Positions 63,385-64,000 of a stretch of DNA of 64,000 nucleotides are shown piece by piece. Source of the stretch: Rossellomorea vietnamensis (GTDB taxonomy: Bacteria; Bacillota; Bacilli; Bacillales; Bacillaceae_B); contig NZ_VTEH01000014.1 of the NCBI RefSeq assembly GCF_008180615.1, positions 130,294 to 194,293 of the forward strand, in the 5' to 3' direction. Both the position numbers and the translations under genes were made by a program. The notes below the pieces were generated by a model. That model did no database searches, was not told the DNA's origin, and worked only from the letters and a program-made list of their open reading frames with translations. Within the stretch, counting starts at the first letter, position 1. Each line of letters opens with the position of its first letter.

Positions 63385-63462
63385 AAGGTTGTGGCTGTTG
63401 TAAAAACAAGGGGATTTCCGCTCCAGGCGCACGACTCCGCGGGGCGTGCGTTGAGCCTCCCT
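63385..63462. repeat. GC-rich dispersed repeat, truncated copy
   Basis: AGGTTGTGGCTGTTGTAAAA, GATTTCCGCTCCAGGCGC and CTCCGCGGGGCGTGCG match the left half of 60830-60970; the right half is missing. Confidence 0.65.
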
Positions 63463-63828
63463 CTAGAAATGTTGGAGTATCAACGTTTAAAGCAGTTTTT
63501 AACAACTATAAAATTTTTTTCTTTGTTACTAATAATCAGGATTTTCTAAATCTATAAGAATTTGTAAAATCATCCTAACGCTTCGCTAGAGCTAATTGGA
63601 AATCATTAACTCTCATTACCTATGTGATGCACCTTGGATCTCTGCTATTCTTATGATGACGTACCCTCCCATGTCTCTTGGCGTCTAGCGCGTACATTCC
63701 TTCGTTCGGTCTATTCATAAGGCAGAGGCTGGCGATGCTCCTCGAGGGACTCTTGGTCTAATGGCTCATTCGGTGCCGGCTTCTCCGTGTCATCTTATTG
63801 TTTAGATATCAAACTACTAAGAAAGTGC

Positions 63829-64000
63829 TCAAGCCGCCTCTTGGAGGCAATGAAGGTCTGCGATCATAAGGCTTTCATTAAAGTGCACACGTTTGGTACA
63901 CAAGGCGTGTAGGATTTTCAGTAACTTGCCACATAATACAACCATAGCTTCTTTCTTCTTCAGTGGATTGACAGTACGAGTTGTGTAGTAGTGATATAAA
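63829..64000 (-). pseudogene. IS110-family transposase, C-terminal part (runs off the window)
   Basis: In frame to a TGA at 63829-63831, the translation YHYYTTRTVNPLKKKEAMVV then LCGKLLKILHAL matches the C-terminus of IS110-type (DEDD) transposases, where NPLKKKxAxxxxCxKLxRxL is characteristic. The rest lies beyond 64000, so whether it is intact is unknown. About 270 bp of non-coding sequence follows (63560-63828), which may be the IS end. Confidence 0.75.

Overview
The window comes from a low-GC, Gram-positive, endospore-forming Bacillaceae bacterium (Bacillus in the broad sense). Evidence for this: almost every gene has an AGGAGG-type ribosome binding site; several genes start with GTG or TTG; spore genes are present (a GerA-type receptor operon, a GerT-like protein, Sda-like checkpoint peptides, a possible small acid-soluble spore protein); and many genes match Bacillus subtilis families (ykpA, recQ, yojN-yojO, odhAB, xpaC-telA, ykqA, yngD/nrnB, yuzF). 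No rRNA, tRNA, prophage or CRISPR array was seen. Both ends cut through genes: a MutS2-like gene at the left and an IS110-type transposase at the right.

Layout. 1-8.8 kb: MutS2-like fragment, DUF1232 protein, ABC-F protein YkpA, RecQ, a small unknown protein, nucleoside hydrolase, YdjO-like zinc-ribbon protein and a cold-shock protein with a structured leader. 8.8-17 kb: possible small spore protein, nucleotidyltransferase, a complete three-gene germinant receptor operon, a membrane HD-GYP phosphodiesterase and an AI-2E family transporter. 17-27 kb: DUF1033 protein, cupredoxin, a crcB fluoride-channel pair, a D,D-carboxypeptidase, acylphosphatase, xpaC-telA and the yojN-yojO pair (AAA ATPase plus VWA protein). 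27-34 kb: small proteins, DedA, two-domain gamma-glutamylcyclotransferase, acyl-CoA synthetase and a first Sda-like peptide. 34-41.7 kb: odhA-odhB, GerT-like protein, a decayed acetyltransferase and an MFS transporter. 41.9-49.1 kb: a complete trpEGDCFBA operon behind two tandem tryptophan T-box leaders. 49.5-53.3 kb: a membrane protein and the pxpBCA 5-oxoprolinase operon, whose pxpA appears to start with ATT. 54-57.4 kb: nrnB and a preQ1-riboswitch-controlled queCDE operon. 57.4-64 kb: DDAH-like hydrolase, GNAT, YuzF-like protein, flavin oxidoreductase, a second Sda-like peptide, an antibiotic-resistance-type ABC-F gene with an attenuator-like leader, and an IS110 remnant.

The most unusual feature is a dispersed family of roughly 75-190 bp intergenic elements, at least nine recognisable copies plus degenerate ones. 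They have imperfect terminal inverted repeats (head GGCTGTTTTCG, tail CGAAAAGAGCC), carry no coding sequence, and are flanked in the best cases by perfect 8-bp A+T-rich direct repeats (TATCAAAA, TATTCAAA, TTATTTAA). One copy sits inside a second ~200-bp repeat whose intact counterpart lies 20 kb away. These look like miniature inverted-repeat transposable elements (MITEs). They sit between stop codons and terminators, just upstream of start codons and within a small ORF, so they may have shaped local transcription. No transposase that could move them was seen in the window.
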